Shown piece after piece: positions 1-12,586 of a stretch of DNA of 59,583 bases. The notes beneath the pieces are model-generated. The model was not told where the DNA came from. It saw nothing but the letters and a program-made list of their open reading frames with translations, and did not search any database. Position 1 is the first letter of the stretch; the number at the start of each line of letters is the position of its first letter. The DNA lies in NCBI GenBank assembly GCA_009733775.1, contig WOGZ01000215.1, positions 1 to 59,583 on the forward strand. The letters are read 5' to 3'. The translations under genes and the position numbers were made by a program. Origin of the DNA: Alectoria sarmentosa (lineage: Eukaryota; Ascomycota; Lecanoromycetes; Lecanorales; Parmeliaceae).

Positions 1-12
1 CCCTCTCCCACC

Positions 13-3000
13 TCAATCAAAAGCCCCTTCTTTGAGCGTACGGTCATTGACCATCTGCCCAACATGCGTCGGCAGGAAGTTCTGCCCTTTCCGACGGATT
101 GCAACCCAAAGCCGGATAAATCCAAGGATCTGTTCCGCTTGGACAGTGGAATTTGCGGTAATCATGTCGGCGAGAAGCTCACGGTATTCTTCGAACGAGT
201 TGAAGTACAGCTGGCCGGCGAACAGATGGAGCTCGCGCCGAAGTCTACGCGTGAGGTCCTGCCAGCCGACCGCAGAGGGATATGTCAGGCCAGCGGGCGT
301 GACATCGACCGCACGCATAGATTTTGTGACGCGGGGCTCGTAGGTATGTAGCTTGACATTTGCGTTAAACGTGTGAATATCCTCAAAGAGCTGGTTGACT
401 TCATACTGGGAGACGAGGAGCAGGTCGGCCGGCTGCGCATCCTCTTTGCTTGCGAGGATCCAATTCGCAGGACGAAGGTAGCTATCGTAGTAGCCAGACT
501 GCGGGCGATCCACAGTGTGGAAAAAATCCGTGGTCATTCTTAGATGACCAAAAAGCTCGGACGCGGCCGGATCTTTTGCTGATGTGAGACTGACGACGTC
601 ATATACTCGAGTGAATTTTCGGAAAATACGATTGCTACCAGACCGTACGAATCGTCGAAGCCAGATGTCCACATCACGTCTGAGGGCGTTCACGCGAGGA
701 GGGCGCTGTATCTGTGTCTCTTGCTCAACTTCATGCGCCACTTCTCGCTCATGCTCCTCGTGCATTGACGCGCCTTCTGAAATGGACAAATCCACACTTC
801 GCCACATCGCGAGCAGCTCTTGTACGGTGAGGTCAGGATCCTCTCGGCTAGCATCTATGACACTGGAAACGGTGCTGGTCTTGAGGGACGCAGGAGCGTA
901 AAGATCCGTGAGCCGCTGCTCTTCTTTCTCTCTAAATGCCGATATGAAACTCTGTGTAGCATCCGTCTCGTTGGCTACGTCTTCAGGATTGGGATATTCA
1001 TTGACGAAGGAAGCCATCGTCGCTTGTCGCTGATGATGACTCAAGCCTTGCAGCACTCGCAGCGGCTGAGAGCGCTCAATACTTAAGCAGCTCTGCTCAA
1101 GGCTCCAAGCGACAACGTCGTAGCCATTAACGACGCTGTCGTGCTTGCCAGTAACGTTCAAGATGCTCTGGTGGACTTCGGGCGGCGCCACAAACATCAG
1201 CGACTGGCCTTGACCAAGCTTGCGAAGGCGCATACACGCTATGAAATTGTTAGCCCCAATCCCAATCTCAAAGATGAGAACTTACCTTGGACGAGCTTGT
1301 CTTTCACCAATCTTGGGCCCAGAGTCACGGCCGCACGAGCTTCCGTTGGCAGCTTTAGGTCAGTGCCTCTAGTATGTACCTCATCGAGGTAAACAAGGCA
1401 TCGATCCATGCGGGCTTGAAAAGATGAAGATGTGAGCGTTTCGGTCTTGTTATCCCTGGTCAGTACCATGACATTGTCGTCCTTGTCGAAGAAGATGCCC
1501 GCATCAACATCGGAGATCATGGTCATCCAAGTCCTAACTAACTCAATGTTGGACATATCCAGTACTTGCGCCCCAACGTCAATCAATATTCGCACGCGGG
1601 GCTCGACCGTGGTAATCGCCTGGAGCAGTGCTTCGGTCGACACTTGCCGACCTGCAGAATCTTTTACACAAAAATAGCGCAAATTCTCTTCCCGTACGAC
1701 ATAGTCCAGCACTTTGCCACTGGTATGCTGGAGATTTGGCAGATCTTGCTGTTTGATCGAAAGTGGAAGTAGGAAACGATTGTCGTTGGTCCCGCTGAAG
1801 CCTGTGGTCAGATGCGGTCCTCCGACTTTAGCTGGCACATCCCAGCCAGATGTTGACAGTTTCTCGTCAAATTCTTTGCCTTCCTTAGGGAACACCACGT
1901 TGGCCAAAAAATAATCAGCGATTTTCTTAGAGTGCCTCAAAGCCGGAAACAGTTCGTTGCTGCACTGCTGGTCATCTTCGAGGTTCACAGCGCTCCAGTC
2001 TGCTAGATGGATTGGCAGATCGTTACAGCGACTGATCCACGCTCCATACTCCAATGAAGGATCGTCGGCCTTAGAAAGCAGCTCAAAGCACTGCCTAATT
2101 TGTGCATTAGACAGACCAGTGTAATAGTACGATAGGCAAGTCAGGGCTATCGCAACGTCGGGGTGCCCAAATTCAGCGCTCAGAGCAGGAACGCCTTTCG
2201 CGTGATAAGGAACAGCCGATAGACAACGTGTGGGGTGTAACCCGTAATTGACGGACCATCTCTTTCCCCGTAGCACGAATAGCAGAATTTTGTAAGCGAT
2301 CAGACCTCGTATCAAGAGGAGATTCTGTAGGAATGATACCCGAACACCATAAAAGCCTTTGATCACGTCAGAGTCTTTTTTCGAGAGGTGCACGTTTTGA
2401 ATGAAGCGTAAAACAGCTTCCTTCACCCGTGTCGGGCATTGCTCGAAGCTCAAAGCAGGGAGATAGCTTTCCAGCACGTCATCGGCCACCTTACTCATAA
2501 GTTTTTTGTCAATAGATTCCGAAAGCAGTCTTATAAAAGGGAAGCTTGAGCTCGTCCGATGGTTTATCTCTAAGTGCTTGGGGTTGGTCTTCTGAAGAAT
2601 GGTAGTGTGCTTCTCAATGAGGTCGAACATCGCTTGCGTTAGGAGCCAGCGGTCAGGCTGGCCATCCATCAGTCGTTGAGTTCCCAGAGTGTAGATGAGC
2701 TGGAAGTTGACGTCGAGGATTTCATCGCTCTCATCTAAAAGATCTCGAGCATTTGCTTCCAACCATTTTTGTGCTTTGAGGAGCGCAGAGGCAATCTGAA
2801 AATCTCCCGCCGTCAGTCGCTCGATTCCTATCAGCTTGAATGAGAGTATGTGTTCGGGCTGAGCGAGAAGAATTCCTTTAGAAGATTTGCAAGCCTCCTG
2901 CAGAACCTGGATCTGTCTGACTATCGCCGTGGTGATTTCAATTTTTCTCGTGAATGGCATGTAATAGATTGGACGATCCAATAAGCCTCCCAAACGCACG

Positions 3001-6000
3001 GCGAGGGTGTCGCTCATTTGCTTGGCCAATGACTTGAGGACGATAACTCTCGATAGTCGGGTGCCATTTGCGATTGCAACAGCAACAAGAGGGACGATTA
3101 CAGAAGACTTTCCCTCTCCCTGCAATGGTGTTAGCATTGTATCACATGGCTAGAATCTGGGGAACTGTACCATGTTCAATTGAGTGAGAGAGTTGGAGGA
3201 CGATGACGGGCTCAACATCTCGAGTGCCACTTGAGCCTGATTTGGTCGGATCAGAAGGTCGTTCTCTATCTCAACCAAAAGCCACTCAGGCCAACGTTTT
3301 GGTTCCCATCCAACGCGGCCAACGTTTTCCAGCTCAGCGCACAGACTTGGGACGTCGTTTCGTTCGCCAGCAAGTACAAGTCGTCGGGCACGCTGGACAA
3401 TAGTGATTGCTTCGCCTAGCGCAAGTAGGCGGGACTTCCATCTCAAAGGAACTAAATTGGCTAAATGTGCGACGAGAGAACGAATTGTGAGTCGCGGCCA
3501 AAGACCCCCGGCTTCCAAAATCCGTGAAACTCGGTCTTTAGGCCTAAGACTATCACGAATACCCTCAAACACCTTCCGCGCATATTCCTCACAATCTATG
3601 CGGTCAATCAAAAGATCTTCAAGCGAGCAGGGCGATTTGCTGGGAACGAGGCGCTCTTTGTGAACATAAAATGTATCGAGGCTGACTAGAAGCTCATCAC
3701 TGTACTGCTTGCGGATGGATGAATCTCCTTGTTCTGCGCCCAATGCTTCGACCAAATTCTGTAGCTTCGGATTGAATGTTGAAGCTTGTGAGATGCTTCC
3801 AATGGTTTTAACCTCACGCTTCCGGGGTAATGGGGGCGGCGTAGCCGACATGAGCAGAGGCAATGATGGTAGCAAAAGGGTAGCATCCGGTCGCAGCTGG
3901 ACCTGCCACATTTGCCAATCGTCAGCTTTGTACTTTTGACTAGGTCGGTCTTCATATATTTGATCCAGCTTTAATTGAGCATGACTTATGTAGTTCTCGA
4001 ACTCTCCGTTCCTAGTCCAATGATCGAAAAGCAGATTAATCTCCTGACTTGCAGCCTTTACGTTCAGCAGCCTCGCATTTGAAGCTCTAGGAGCTTGGGG
4101 TATACTACAAGGCCACTGACCACTGTAATGTCCCAAGACACTATTGGTCTGCTTTTCTTTGTCGTCGTAGTAGGTTTTCTGTTCCATTTGGCGCTCAGAC
4201 GCACTCATGCGATTGGGAGAAGGCGTGAAAGCTTTCATCTGCCGCTGAATAATGGAGCGGACGCTTGGATAGAAGAAGGTGATGCCGTGACTTAATGTAA
4301 AGGAAGAATAGGGAGGAGGGCTGCCAATTGCGCGTAGCTCGGGAGAGAAAGCGAAGGCCAACAAGGTCGCTAACCGAGTGAGGTCAGTGATGTTGCGACC
4401 ATATGCTATTATGGAGAATAGAAACAGTAATCGATAGGTGTCTTTTTGTTGCGAGCTGGATCGGCAAAGTTCCAGGAGGCCTGCCCACGATGTAGCATAA
4501 GAGACATCCAGCAATTCAGACAATGGTTTGAAAGACTCGAAGTGTACACCGAACCCAGATATTGTTGCCATGCTTTGAAGCTCTTGCAGAAGTCCCCTGG
4601 ATACCCTACATGTTCTGGGCCAATCTCTGACGAGCGACGCAATTCTAAAAGTCCTAGCCGCTCGCTCATCCAAGGGAATGCGGTCGCGAGCTTGGTATTG
4701 GACGTCCCATTGATTATTAGCCATATTGCCGCCAATTTCGGAGCCGAGAAGGCCTGAGTTTCTGAACTTTGCGCGGGCCAAAAGATCCTTGTCTCGACTG
4801 GTATACAGATCGGATGCCTCCTTGCTGTCTGGATAAAATATGAGAAATTGGTCTCCGGAGGCCATAATCTGCTGAGCAAGAACGACAAAATCATCATGTT
4901 GGGCTATCATAGATAATTGAGGATTCCACTCGACTTGCTGCATCACCCTGAGATGCTTCGGGTAAAGCTTACGGGCAGGCGTCAGCTCAGCGATCAATGT
5001 CAAAAGTTGCTGTATTTCCTCGTCCGCTGGTTTCATCAAGCTCATGGACTGTTGCCGGAGACAAGCCAAAGCCTCCTCTGTCCCAGTGTTGCCAGTAAAG
5101 GGATCACGTAGCACGTATGACGTGATAGCGTGCAGGTACGCCTTATACAAAGTGCTCGTAATGTCTCCGGATCCTTGAAGGCGTTGTAGTACCCTATCGA
5201 TCTGATACCGAAAGAGCCGGATTTTGTTGTCGCTATTGCTTATCGTTACACTGACATGGGGTCCGGTTTTGAAGACGGAGATCTCCCCTTGAGGAATTAC
5301 CAAAAGACGGTCATGTTTCCCAGCCAACTGACCGATCCCGCAAAGGACCAGCCGGCTCTTAAGTCCAATCATGGTCTCGAGAGACTGGTCAGGGTCCACG
5401 ACACGACAAAGCTCTTGACACTGGAAGTGCTTCTGCGCGTTTAAGAAAAAGTGAAGATCGAATCTGGGAAAGTGAACGTTGAGTCGTCCGGCAGGATCAA
5501 GAGAGACATGGGTATTTTCCCAGGTTTCTAGTGCTCTGAATACGTTCATTGTTCTCGTGAAGGTTGGACTTCGTACATCGATCAGCGACATTTCGCTTTG
5601 GGAAAGATGGGATGGAGTGTCCGCTTGATAATGCAAGCGCCAATTCTTAATGTCGCTAGTCCAGCGCTGCTCTAGGGGTCTCAATTCGATTTCTTTGGAC
5701 CACAGGTCGAGCCAATGAGCGTAATCGTTGACGAATTTAGAAGGCATGTCACTCACAAAGACGTCATGGGGTACGTACTCCAAGACTTGCGAACCTTGAC
5801 GGATTCTGATCACCACCTTCCCTTCACGTAGGGTAAAATAGGCTACGTAGCCATGAATCTCCTGGGCTGTCATGTAGAGCATTCCTGACATGTTTGCGGC
5901 GAAGATATTCAGAAGCTGGGATCCAAAGACTCTCCGATAGGTTTCGCTGCTGAGGTATTCTCTTGGAAGTCGACCCAGTGGTCTTCCATCCAATAACAGC

Positions 6001-9000
6001 TCTCCGTCCAGAACATTGTATAGCACTATTTGCGAGGCGCAGCCGGAGGTTTCTTTCGTTTGCGTTCTCACCCATCGCTCGTTTAGACCAGTGAGAGCGT
6101 CCCAGCAGTTCGACGCAGATTGAAAGCCAGGCCAGACCTCGGATATCCCTTGGTCAAGGCCAAGATTGTTGTCCGTTGTGATAAGGCGATGAGCAACTTT
6201 GTGAAGCGCGTGCGTCAATTTTAGATCGTGTAAGTACATGCGATGTGTGTGCGGCGATAATGATGTAGCGTCGCCAGGGACGTTCTCTCGAACCAACACG
6301 CAGCTGATGACCCACGTACTCAAATCACTTTCACCGTCTAACACTTGCTGGACGTAACGACTGTCAACGTCGTAGGTCAATTTGCAAAGCATAGCAGCTT
6401 TGAGCAGGCGGTGCTGGAGGTTGTGAACCTGAGGCTCTATAATAGTTTCGTGCAACAGACTCCTCAATGCTCTCATCCACTTTCGAGTAATTGCGCGTAC
6501 ACGTCTCAACGCATTCAAGGCCAACGAGACGACGTCTTCATTTGGGGCAAGGGAAAGCACTCGAAGCGTAACGTGAACCAGAAGCATCAAAGCATAGTCG
6601 CTTTTCCAGTTTGCTTCCACGGTATCCAAGTTTTCCCGGATCTTAGCCAAGAGTTCTTCACAGAATGCTGGGTCGGCAAGAATGCGATGCGAGATTTTGC
6701 GCGCATAGTCATCATTGGATCCTACTTGATTAGCAGCGTGCAATATCAGTGTCGACACAGCTTCTGTATTGAAGCTCAAATTTGAAGCGGTCAGCTCGCG
6801 TTGAATGTTTAACCATTGGGTCTGTTCACCATCTGCACGCAATGACCCGAAACTGATGAACTCCTGGGGACTCAACACATCGGAGCAAATGTCCTGCTTT
6901 GCCAGAACGTCGTTCTGTGCATGTTTTGTTGAATCGACTGCAAATTGCAAATTCGCATAAGGACCTTGGGGAAGCGGCTGGATACACTTGTGCTGAAAGC
7001 TTGGCTTGTTGGTCTGTTCTTTCACCCAACTCATTTGTGTTTTGTCTAGCATAGCGTACTGTAACGCATTGTTGCCGTAGATTTGGTCATAGCGAACGGG
7101 GAAACTTTGGGTGTAGTGTGTCTTCTCGAAGGATTTCACCTTCGATGCGAGTATCATGCGTGATGACTTCTCTTGACTGTAGCTCCGAAGTCCAGAGTAA
7201 TCATGCAAGGTGTCGGCGTACTGTTCTCCCCGACTCCATTGTGGTCTTCCGATGTCGTGCGTAAGCATCCATGTAAGATTACGCCAAGCCACAAAACCTG
7301 TTGGACAGTCCAGCTCGAACACAGCCGAAATGCAGGAATGCTCGTCCGTAGGTAGCGGCCATTCGTATTTCGAAATCCTCATACTATTTGCTTGGTTGTT
7401 GAATTGGCATTTCTTACAAGACGCACTGTGAACAGTCCAACCGTAGGTATCCGTGGTGTTTTGACATTCAAGTCCCTCCGCTTCGGAAATCAGCCGCCCA
7501 TACTTGTTCGATGCTTCCTCCCATTCCGATTTTTTGGCCGCCTTTTTCTTTGAAGCTTCTGCTTCTATCTGCGCCCTTAGAGCCTTATGTGAGGTGGACG
7601 TAGCATAGTACGCCACCGCAAAGGATCTGCTCCCTGGATCGGAGAAGATGGAGGGATTCTGTTGCGTCGCGTGGGCATCGCGAAATTTGATGTGTTGCTC
7701 CACGTTGTGCAGACGCTGCATATGGCATTTTTTGGGCAACAGAAGCGGGAAGAACAGGTCGGACGAGACCACCGGAGAATACTGCTTGAGTAGGGGGAAG
7801 AGACTTGTTGCCAAGCGGTCGACCGCATACCAGAGCTCCGCAATAATGAGTAACATTACCGAAAGTTGCTCTGGTGCGTTGACGTAAGCCTTTTCCGATA
7901 TGCACGAGTAGCTTCCTCCAAGACTGGCAAGTGCCATGCAGTCCTCAGGAGCTGGAGAGCACGAGTCGAATTGCGCAACCCAGGAAGGAAGAGAAATCGC
8001 AACCCAGCTTTCAAACTCGGCCAGCACGAAGACAAGCTCTTCCTTCGTAGCATTGCTCGTATCAAGTCTTGGAAGCCCTCGGTACCATCCCAGCCATGGT
8101 TGACAATCTGGAGCAAAGGATGTTGCGGAGGAGACACTGTTCTGACCGTATGCCAATGCCGCGTTCAAGTACGGTCTACTCGCATGCAAAGAGAGTGCTG
8201 TATCGCAGACAAGGGATGATGTCTGGACTGTCGTCGGACGGTCAGCGTCCAATCTTCGCACCTCCTTCCATTTTACTCTCTGCTGGGCCTTGACTCGCTG
8301 GCAAGTATCCAATGCCTCCTGCTGAACGAAGCCGAGGGTATGTGCACGTAGCTTATGCACACGATGAGCGATCTTGGCCAGAACGACATAGCACTTATCC
8401 ACCGGCTCATCTACACACAGTGCCATGGACGCAATCTCTGACATCAGATAAATCATGAAGTTCTTGTATTGTATGTTTCCCTCTTCTGTCAATAAGGCTC
8501 GGCACAATGTCGCCTGTATGGTGACCCGTAGACCAAGCCAAAGGGGCGATCGTCGCCAAGGCAAGAGAGTTTTGCTCCACAGAACGTCGTCTCTTGTTCG
8601 TTTAGAGATTTGTTGTGCTTGGACAGGCTCCCCCAAGGAAGCCAGGATGGCCATGAGCATATCGCTCACAAGTCCCGGATGAGCAGTGTCTCTGATCTCC
8701 GCCATCTTAGAACCGGCCTTTTGAGATTGAGGCATCATTTCGTCAATGACCTCCATGTCTAGCTTGCTTAATGCAGAGGCTAATTCGGTGCGAAATTGAG
8801 GGTCGTTGAAGGTAGAGATAGGGACAGCACGGGCACAGGCGGGAAAGGAGCGGAGAAGACTTGCTTTGCATGCCATGACGGCACCAGCCGAGGGAGAAGC
8901 CTCGAAGCATTCGAACACAACCAGGTCCTTGGTTCTTCGCAAGATGAGCATGGCATTCTGAGCTTTGATCGGTACAAGGAGAACATCTGTGGAGACGAGA

Positions 9001-9357
9001 TTAGCGAATCAAGCAGCAGAGTCTGTACCAGTGAGACAGAGACACACCTTCTAGGGCCAGCTTCGCAAACAGGCTCGTGAGAAGCTTCGTAGACAGATTT
9101 TGCGCAGAGACCACTGTCGCGCAACGCAAGAGCATGGTTTTAATGACGCCCCATGCCTCGTCGAGCGCAGATGTTGCACCACGAGTATCTTGCTGGTATC
9201 GGCGACAATATGAGTCAGCTTGCGATGAGAGGAGCCGAATAAGGTGTTGTTCAGCTGTACGTGAGGTCTGTGGATGTTCCGCTTCCTGGGGCAATTTCGG
9301 CGGCAAAATGACATGGTTGATGATGAATTCAAGGGATTCTGGCGGTTCAGCGGCCAT
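13..9357 (-). CDS. Giant DUF6606-DUF3638-DUF3645 protein (~3061 aa), P-loop/SecA-like motor candidate
   Basis: Four exons read in frame: 9357-9048, 8986-3171, 3119-1286 and 1238-13, with introns of 61, 51 and 47 nt that all start GT and end AG. Start is the ATG opening MAAEPPESLEFIINHVILPP, the usual N-terminus of DUF6606 proteins; the upstream in-frame TTG was not used. The family is widespread in fungi and has no settled function; automated pipelines often call it a ubiquitin hydrolase, but I see no cysteine-protease triad. Seen in the sequence: a P-loop NMGEGKSS near residue 2043 formed across intron 2, an acidic DESDEILD near 2170, the DUF3645-type stretch EFGHPDVAIALTCLSYYYTG near 2380, and DEVHTRGTDLKLP near 2620 followed by QACMRLRKLGQGQS across intron 3. 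The spacing resembles ATPase motifs of SecA/SF2 motors (inference). The stop at 13-15 fits the family C-terminus, so the gene seems complete. Confidence 0.9.
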
Positions 9358-11564
9358 GACCGCCGTTGAATGAAGTGTGCCCAAGAATGACGAGCTGTAA
9401 GGTAATTATGTGGTGATTATGAAATGAGTGAGATGACTGCGAAGTGATTATGAGGTGACAGTGAGGGTGTTGACGATGAGGATGAGAAACAAGGCAGAGT
9501 GACTCTCAACAATGAGCCTTTTGCAGGAAGAGTCTATCAGGTCTTCAATAGAGATGTTGATGAGTTTACATTGACGATTGCAATGAGGTAAGAATGGATG
9601 GAGAAAGAATAAAAGCAGGTGATGGTGAAGTATAAGACTGAAGTGGCGCTAATTTTTGGCGTGCAGTGGACTTAGGCAACGGGCCATAACAGGTCTGAAG
9701 GCTGCATCTCCGTTCAAAGAAATCCCTTCATTGCCTTGGTGTCAGACGATGCAGCCTCTGTCCAACAGGCGCGAGACATGTTTGGTAGCAAATCTGGAAG
9801 CTTGTTACGATTTCGAACGCGATTTCAAGGCTGATTGCGAGGCATAGTCACGCATGTGGTTTCCTCCCACGAGGCATGGCGAGGCTGTGAAGGGTCTGAA
9901 AGCAAAGTAAGCAGCTTCTGCAGGGCCGTGCGCAACAGCAAAGATCAGGTACGTACTCTCAAATGCAGCCAAGCAAACCTACACCGCATTGAGCCACATC
10001 CTCTGGGTACGGAAACCTGCCGATTTTTAGCCAGGAGAGCTCTCCCATCCCACCCATATCACCCCCCAAACATCCCCAGAAGCCAACCCCATCCCTCCAA
10101 GAGCGCCGTCCACAACACCCCCTTCCATCCTCCATCCTCCATCCTCGACCACCAGCCCCCATCCTCTCTCCTCCCACTCTTTCCAAATTCCCGATTCCCA
10201 AGGCCCATGCCCCTTCGAATACAACCAGAGCTTCACACGCTTGCCCTTAAATCCATACTCCCTCTCTTCCACTTATCTCTTCCATATCTCTCTGCCTGCC
10301 TGCCTGCCTGCCTGCCATCAACTCCATCCCTACATATTCAACACTCAGACTTCAGAAGCTCCAAACTCGCTCGCTCTTTCTTTCCACCGTACTACTGCAG
10401 GAGCCCATCTTCCACGACTGATTGGACTGGCGATGTACAGGAGGCCGTAGGAGGCCGTTGGAGGGAGGAGGAGGAGGAGGAGGAGGGGGCATCTTCGAGC
10501 TTGTAGACCGCGATTTTGTCCATTGCTGCCGGCTTTTGTGGGGGGGGGGAGAACTCGGCGGGAGGTGATCGATCAGAGGGGCGGCTTTAGGACAGTGTGC
10601 CAAGGAGGCGGGTGAGGAACTCAATGAAATCGAGACTGCGCATGGTTAAAGAGGAAGAGGGAGGCTTGAGTGAGAAAAGACGGGAGGGAAGGAAAAGGAT
10701 TAGTTGGGTAATGGTGATGATAATGATAGTGGTATTCATGAGACGGATCCAACCCTATACTATAAAGATTATGCGGCACGTTATCCAAGTGGGGGGTTTC
10801 CGAGCCCCATACAACAGTCCCAGTCAGTCCCGCCCGTCCTTCGAGCTCCGAGCAGCGCCATGTATTCCGACCCACAGAAATGCCACCGAGCCCACAGATT
10901 GTTCCCCAAAGTACGAAGAAGCACCCCCTGAAACTGTCCCCCGAGATCATACACGCCGGGGGGTTCAATGGTATCCCCCGGAGTCTTCGCCGGAGCTCAA
11001 TAGTGTCCAGGAGGGGGTTCAAGTTCTTCGCCACCAGCATGCGAGAGAAGTCGAACAGCATAGCCAAAAGTACTCATATGTAAATGTCTCAAAAATCCAA
11101 GTGATGCCAAACACCAATGAAATACTCGGTGCTCGGGCCAAAGTCTTGAGGGGGTAGGAGAAGAGCGATGTTTGCTGGTCGGCAAGACCAAGACGCCAGC
11201 CAAGTATCACCTTCAACTTGTAGGCTGGTACTTAACGCACTTCAGATATCGCACCTGGGGGGTGCGCTATCCGGGTAGTTCCGGCGAGTTGTGGGGAGAG
11301 ATTTGAACAAGCAGTCCATTGCGCTTCCGAATTGACCAATCAGGTTCGTCAAAGAGGCCCCCGCTCATTACGGTATTGAAAAGCTTGTATGTGGATATTT
11401 GTACTACCATCTATTAATCTGAAGAACCTCTTCATAAATTAGTAAATTAGGCATTAAAGCTATGGATATGTACATCTAATTGCTAAATCATCAGTGTGCA
11501 TGCTTTTGCTTTTCTCAACCATTGCTGCCATCCTCCTCAATTATATAATTTTAGTCGTCTCGGC
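9358..11564. other. Gene-poor interval with CT-rich tract
   Basis: No gene could be supported on either strand. The stretch from about 10030 to 10390 is strongly pyrimidine-rich on the plus strand, with runs of CCATCC and a (TGCC)6 tract near 10293-10316. It is followed by a GGA-rich run at 10455-10490 and a G9 homopolymer at about 10541-10550. Open frames here are low-complexity translations of these tracts. The first 200 bp upstream of 9357 carry many TGA/GATGA words and are presumably the promoter of the giant gene. Confidence 0.5.
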
Positions 11565-12586
11565 TTAGGAAAAGATGACCTCCGCCGGGCCAGCAAGGCT
11601 ACCGAAGCTCGACAGCTGATCCTCAGTCAACGCATCAGCAGTGGGAAAAGTAGTGAGCACAGCAAACGCTGCACCTGCTGCTCCTTTTGGGACAGGGATG
11701 GTAGCACAGCCAATGCCGCAGCTCGTGACTTCAGTGTAGGTGACGTTCGTGACCATGTTGATCAAGCCAATGTAGAGAGGTGTGCCAGCAGCCACCTCGA
11801 CGAAAAATTTCGAGGGGTCATAGGTGAACGTGAGCAGTGTTCCGGCAGAAGTCGGAGGCTGGAGGTTTGAAGGTGGTGTCGGCGACTCGAGTGTCAACTT
11901 GGGAAGGATAGGGAGAGGCAACTGTTGCGGGCACTCCACGATGAACATCTGAGCGAGGTTGAATGCGAAGACGGCAGTAAGAGCTGTGTCGAAAACAGTA
12001 GGGAATGGTGAGGCACCAACACCAGCTCGGAGGTATGCGTCATGGCGGGCTTCAACAGTGAGGATACTGGCTGAAGCGACCTCTAGGATGGGATCATCCG
12101 CGAGAAGTTCTGCACCTCCAAGGTATGCACCGATGCCGACGGATGTGATCATGTTGGCTAGGTCAACGAAGGAGGTGGGGGAGTCGTAGGGAAACTTGTA
12201 GCTGCATGTTGGAACTGGAGCGTAGCCGGCCTTCTCGAGGATGGCGCTGATGGTAGCCGAGTGAGCTGCTTCGTGCTGTCACAGACTCTCGTTAGCTACT
12301 GCTTCTGAAGATGGTGGGGCATTGTGAGGCACCATACCGAAGCAATCACGCCTACGTTCTCACGGAAGCCAGCTGGAAAGCCAGCTGCATTGTACTCAGC
12401 ATCCGTAAAGTTCACATAACCGCCGGTATACAAGGCGAGCTCGAGGTGTTCTAGGTAGAGAGCCAATTGTAGGACGGACTCATCCGTAGCGCTATCGACC
12501 GGTGGCAGGGTGTTTGCTCTCTTCTCGACTGGAAGAGCTACTACCGAGGCTGCAAGCCCAACGAGGCAAGCAACGGTAAAACGCAT
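11565..12586 (-). CDS. Secreted ferritin-like (Rds1-type) stress-response protein, 319 aa
   Basis: Two exons, 12586-12338 and 12275-11565, separated by a 62-nt intron (GTATGG...GACAG with a GCTAAC branch site). The start is the ATG giving MRFTVACLVGLAASVVALP, a clear signal peptide followed by a KR processing-like site. The mature part has the fungal ferritin-like layout: a first helix with LYLEHLELALY, then HEAAHSATI spanning the splice junction, and a later helix with VEARHDAYLRAG. These Glu/His positions match the four-helix di-metal scaffold of the family. The C-terminal half has the Pro-rich linker and the beta-rich domain with TPLYIGLINMVTNVTYTEV seen in Rds1 relatives. Fission yeast Rds1 is induced by nutrient and stress signals; the enzymatic role is unknown, and metal binding here is inferred. 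Confidence 0.86.

Noticed and set aside
9835..10506. 223-codon plus frame in the CT-rich region
   Set aside because: Generated by pyrimidine-rich and GGA-rich tracts; composition is Ser/Pro/His/Leu then poly-Glu, with no domain or splice support.
10621..11067. 148-codon minus frame and overlapping plus frames
   Set aside because: Mutually overlapping frames with no domain; His/Tyr-rich end comes from simple sequence.
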